From an uncultured Prevotellaceae bacterium (lineage in GTDB: Bacteria; Bacteroidota; Bacteroidia; Bacteroidales; Muribaculaceae): DNA of 6,513 nucleotides. The notes beneath the pieces are model-generated. The model saw only the letters and a list, made by a program, of their open reading frames with translations, was not told the origin of the DNA and did no database searches. Position 1 is the stretch's first letter; every line of letters begins with the position of its first letter. The stretch covers positions 1 to 6,513 of the forward strand of contig USOC01000067.1 in assembly GCA_900556245.1 (NCBI GenBank). Direction: 5' to 3'. This document shows, piece by piece, positions 5,856-6,513 of this stretch. Position numbers and translations under genes: made by a program.

Positions 5856-5887
5856 TTGCACGAATCATCGAAAAAGAATTAAATTTG
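5856..5887 (+). promoter_or_regulatory. Bacteroidota-type promoter of korA (-33 TTGC, -7 TAAATTTG)
   Basis: TTGC at 5856-5859 and TAAATTTG at 5880-5887 fit the TTG / TAnnTTTG pattern, with the same 24-nt start-to-start distance as the promoter at 1780. Transcription would begin near 5893, giving a leader of about 58 nt before the ATG at 5952. The sequence GAATCAT occurs twice (5850-5856 and 5862-5868) around the upstream box. The rest of this 130-bp gap is AT-rich, with no other feature I can support. Confidence 0.75.
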
Positions 5888-5951
5888 CGCATACAACGGA
5901 ACAACACAATCCGGACAAGAAAATAATACCAACAAACCTGATAAAACTAAA

Positions 5952-6513
5952 ATGTTAGAAAAGACCAATGTAAAAACTCTTGAGAATGTAGTCATCCGAT
6001 TTTCGGGCGACTCCGGCGACGGAATGCAGCTTGCCGGCAACATCTTCTCAAACGTGTCGGCAGGAATGGGCGACCAGATTTCAACCTTCCCCGACTATCC
6101 GGCGGAAATCCGGGCTCCGCAAGGAACGCTCAGCGGCGTATCCGGATTCCAAGTTCATATCGGTAAAGGCGTTCATACTCCGGGAGACCAGGCCGATGTG
6201 CTCGTGGCTATGAATCCCGCAGCATTGAAACGCCATGCCTGCTTCCTCAAAAAAGGTGGAGTAGCCATCGTCGACATCGATTCATTCAAAGAATCAGATT
6301 TGAAAAAAGCGCTCTACACGACCGACAACCCCTACAAGGAAATCGGCCTCGACGCGCAAGTGGTGGAAGTGCCTGTCACCACAATGGTGAAGGGCGCATT
6401 GGCCGACACAGGACTCGACTGGCAGTCGCTGCTTCGCGGGCGCTACAGTATTGCGCTGGGACTCGTGGGCTGGCGGGTCGGCCGCGCGCGCGGGGCCGCT
6501 CTCGAGGTGCTTG
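5952..6513 (+). CDS. korA: 2-oxoglutarate:ferredoxin oxidoreductase, gamma-alpha fused alpha subunit, N-terminal part (3' end cut)
   Basis: The frame runs from ATG 5952 to the right edge, giving 187 residues of a protein usually around 600 long. The enzyme converts 2-oxoglutarate and CoA to succinyl-CoA and CO2 with reduction of ferredoxin (reversible) in the cytoplasm; a separate beta subunit, normally encoded next, binds thiamine diphosphate. The visible part is the gamma-type domain: VVIRFSGDSGDGMQLAGN (13-30), STFPDYPAEIRAPQGTLSGV (44-63), SGFQVHIG (64-71), TPGD (76-79), DVLVAMNPAALK (82-93), VPVTTM (140-145). The ATG is preceded by its own promoter, so it is a separate unit from the signalling genes. 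From about residue 160 the protein drifts: where the family usually has K-x-N-M-F-A-L-G, this reads RYSIALG (164-170), followed by an Arg/Ala/Gly-rich run in very GC-rich DNA. Another 2-oxoacid substrate is possible but less likely. Confidence 0.9.
   Translation, partial: MLEKTNVKTLENVVIRFSGDSGDGMQLAGNIFSNVSAGMGDQISTFPDYPAEIRAPQGTLSGVSGFQVHIGKGVHTPGDQADVLVAMNPAALKRHACFLKKGGVAIVDIDSFKESDLKKALYTTDNPYKEIGLDAQVVEVPVTTMVKGALADTGLDWQSLLRGRYSIALGLVGWRVGRARGAALEVL

Noticed and set aside
1..6513. tRNA, rRNA, CRISPR array, insertion sequence or attachment site
   Set aside because: I saw no regularly spaced repeats, transposase motifs, or structured RNA genes; the gaps between genes are at most about 130 bp.

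Overview
The window looks like a chromosomal segment from an anaerobic Bacteroidota of the order Bacteroidales. Three things point there. Both recognisable promoters have the Bacteroidota geometry (a TTG box, then TAnnTTTG 24 nt downstream, start to start). The last gene is a gamma-alpha fused 2-oxoglutarate:ferredoxin oxidoreductase alpha subunit of the type I know from this order. The regulator at the left edge is a LytTR protein of a kind common there. GC content is moderate. No family below was checked against a database; all calls are from motifs read by eye.

Layout, all on the + strand: (1) the 3' end of a LytTR DNA-binding regulator (1-312); (2) a membrane-anchored FHA protein with a C-terminal zinc ribbon (309-935, 4-nt overlap); (3) an exported caspase-like protein (955-1707); a 127-bp gap holding a promoter at 1780-1811; (4) an unrecognised protein with a Gly/Ala hydrophobic segment, a Pro/Thr/Asp-rich stretch and an Asp-rich C-terminal domain (1835-2587); (5) a zinc-ribbon/FHA protein (2587-3129, 1-nt overlap); (6) a PP2C phosphatase joined through one membrane helix to a TonB C-terminal-like domain (3141-4592); (7) an exported Sel1-repeat protein (4604-5821); a 130-bp gap with a second promoter at 5856-5887; (8) the 5' part of korA (5952 to the right edge), a metabolic gene that starts a separate transcription unit.

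Genes 1-7 read as one signalling neighbourhood. It has two predicted phosphothreonine readers (FHA), one predicted Ser/Thr phosphatase (PP2C) and a DNA-binding output (LytTR) on the cytoplasmic side. On the periplasmic side it has an exported caspase, a Sel1 scaffold and the TonB_C domain of the phosphatase. The PP2C-TM-TonB_C protein physically links the two sides. No Ser/Thr kinase lies in the window, so the writer must be upstream or elsewhere. That these genes form one pathway is inference from tight spacing and matching domain themes. The most unusual parts are the PP2C-TonB_C fusion, the exported caspase beside FHA proteins, and the unknown protein that opens the second transcription unit.

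At small scale there are several near-perfect hairpins inside coding sequence. The strongest is a 12-bp stem at 4236-4264. GC content also rises sharply over the last ~90 bases, where the korA product drifts from the family pattern.
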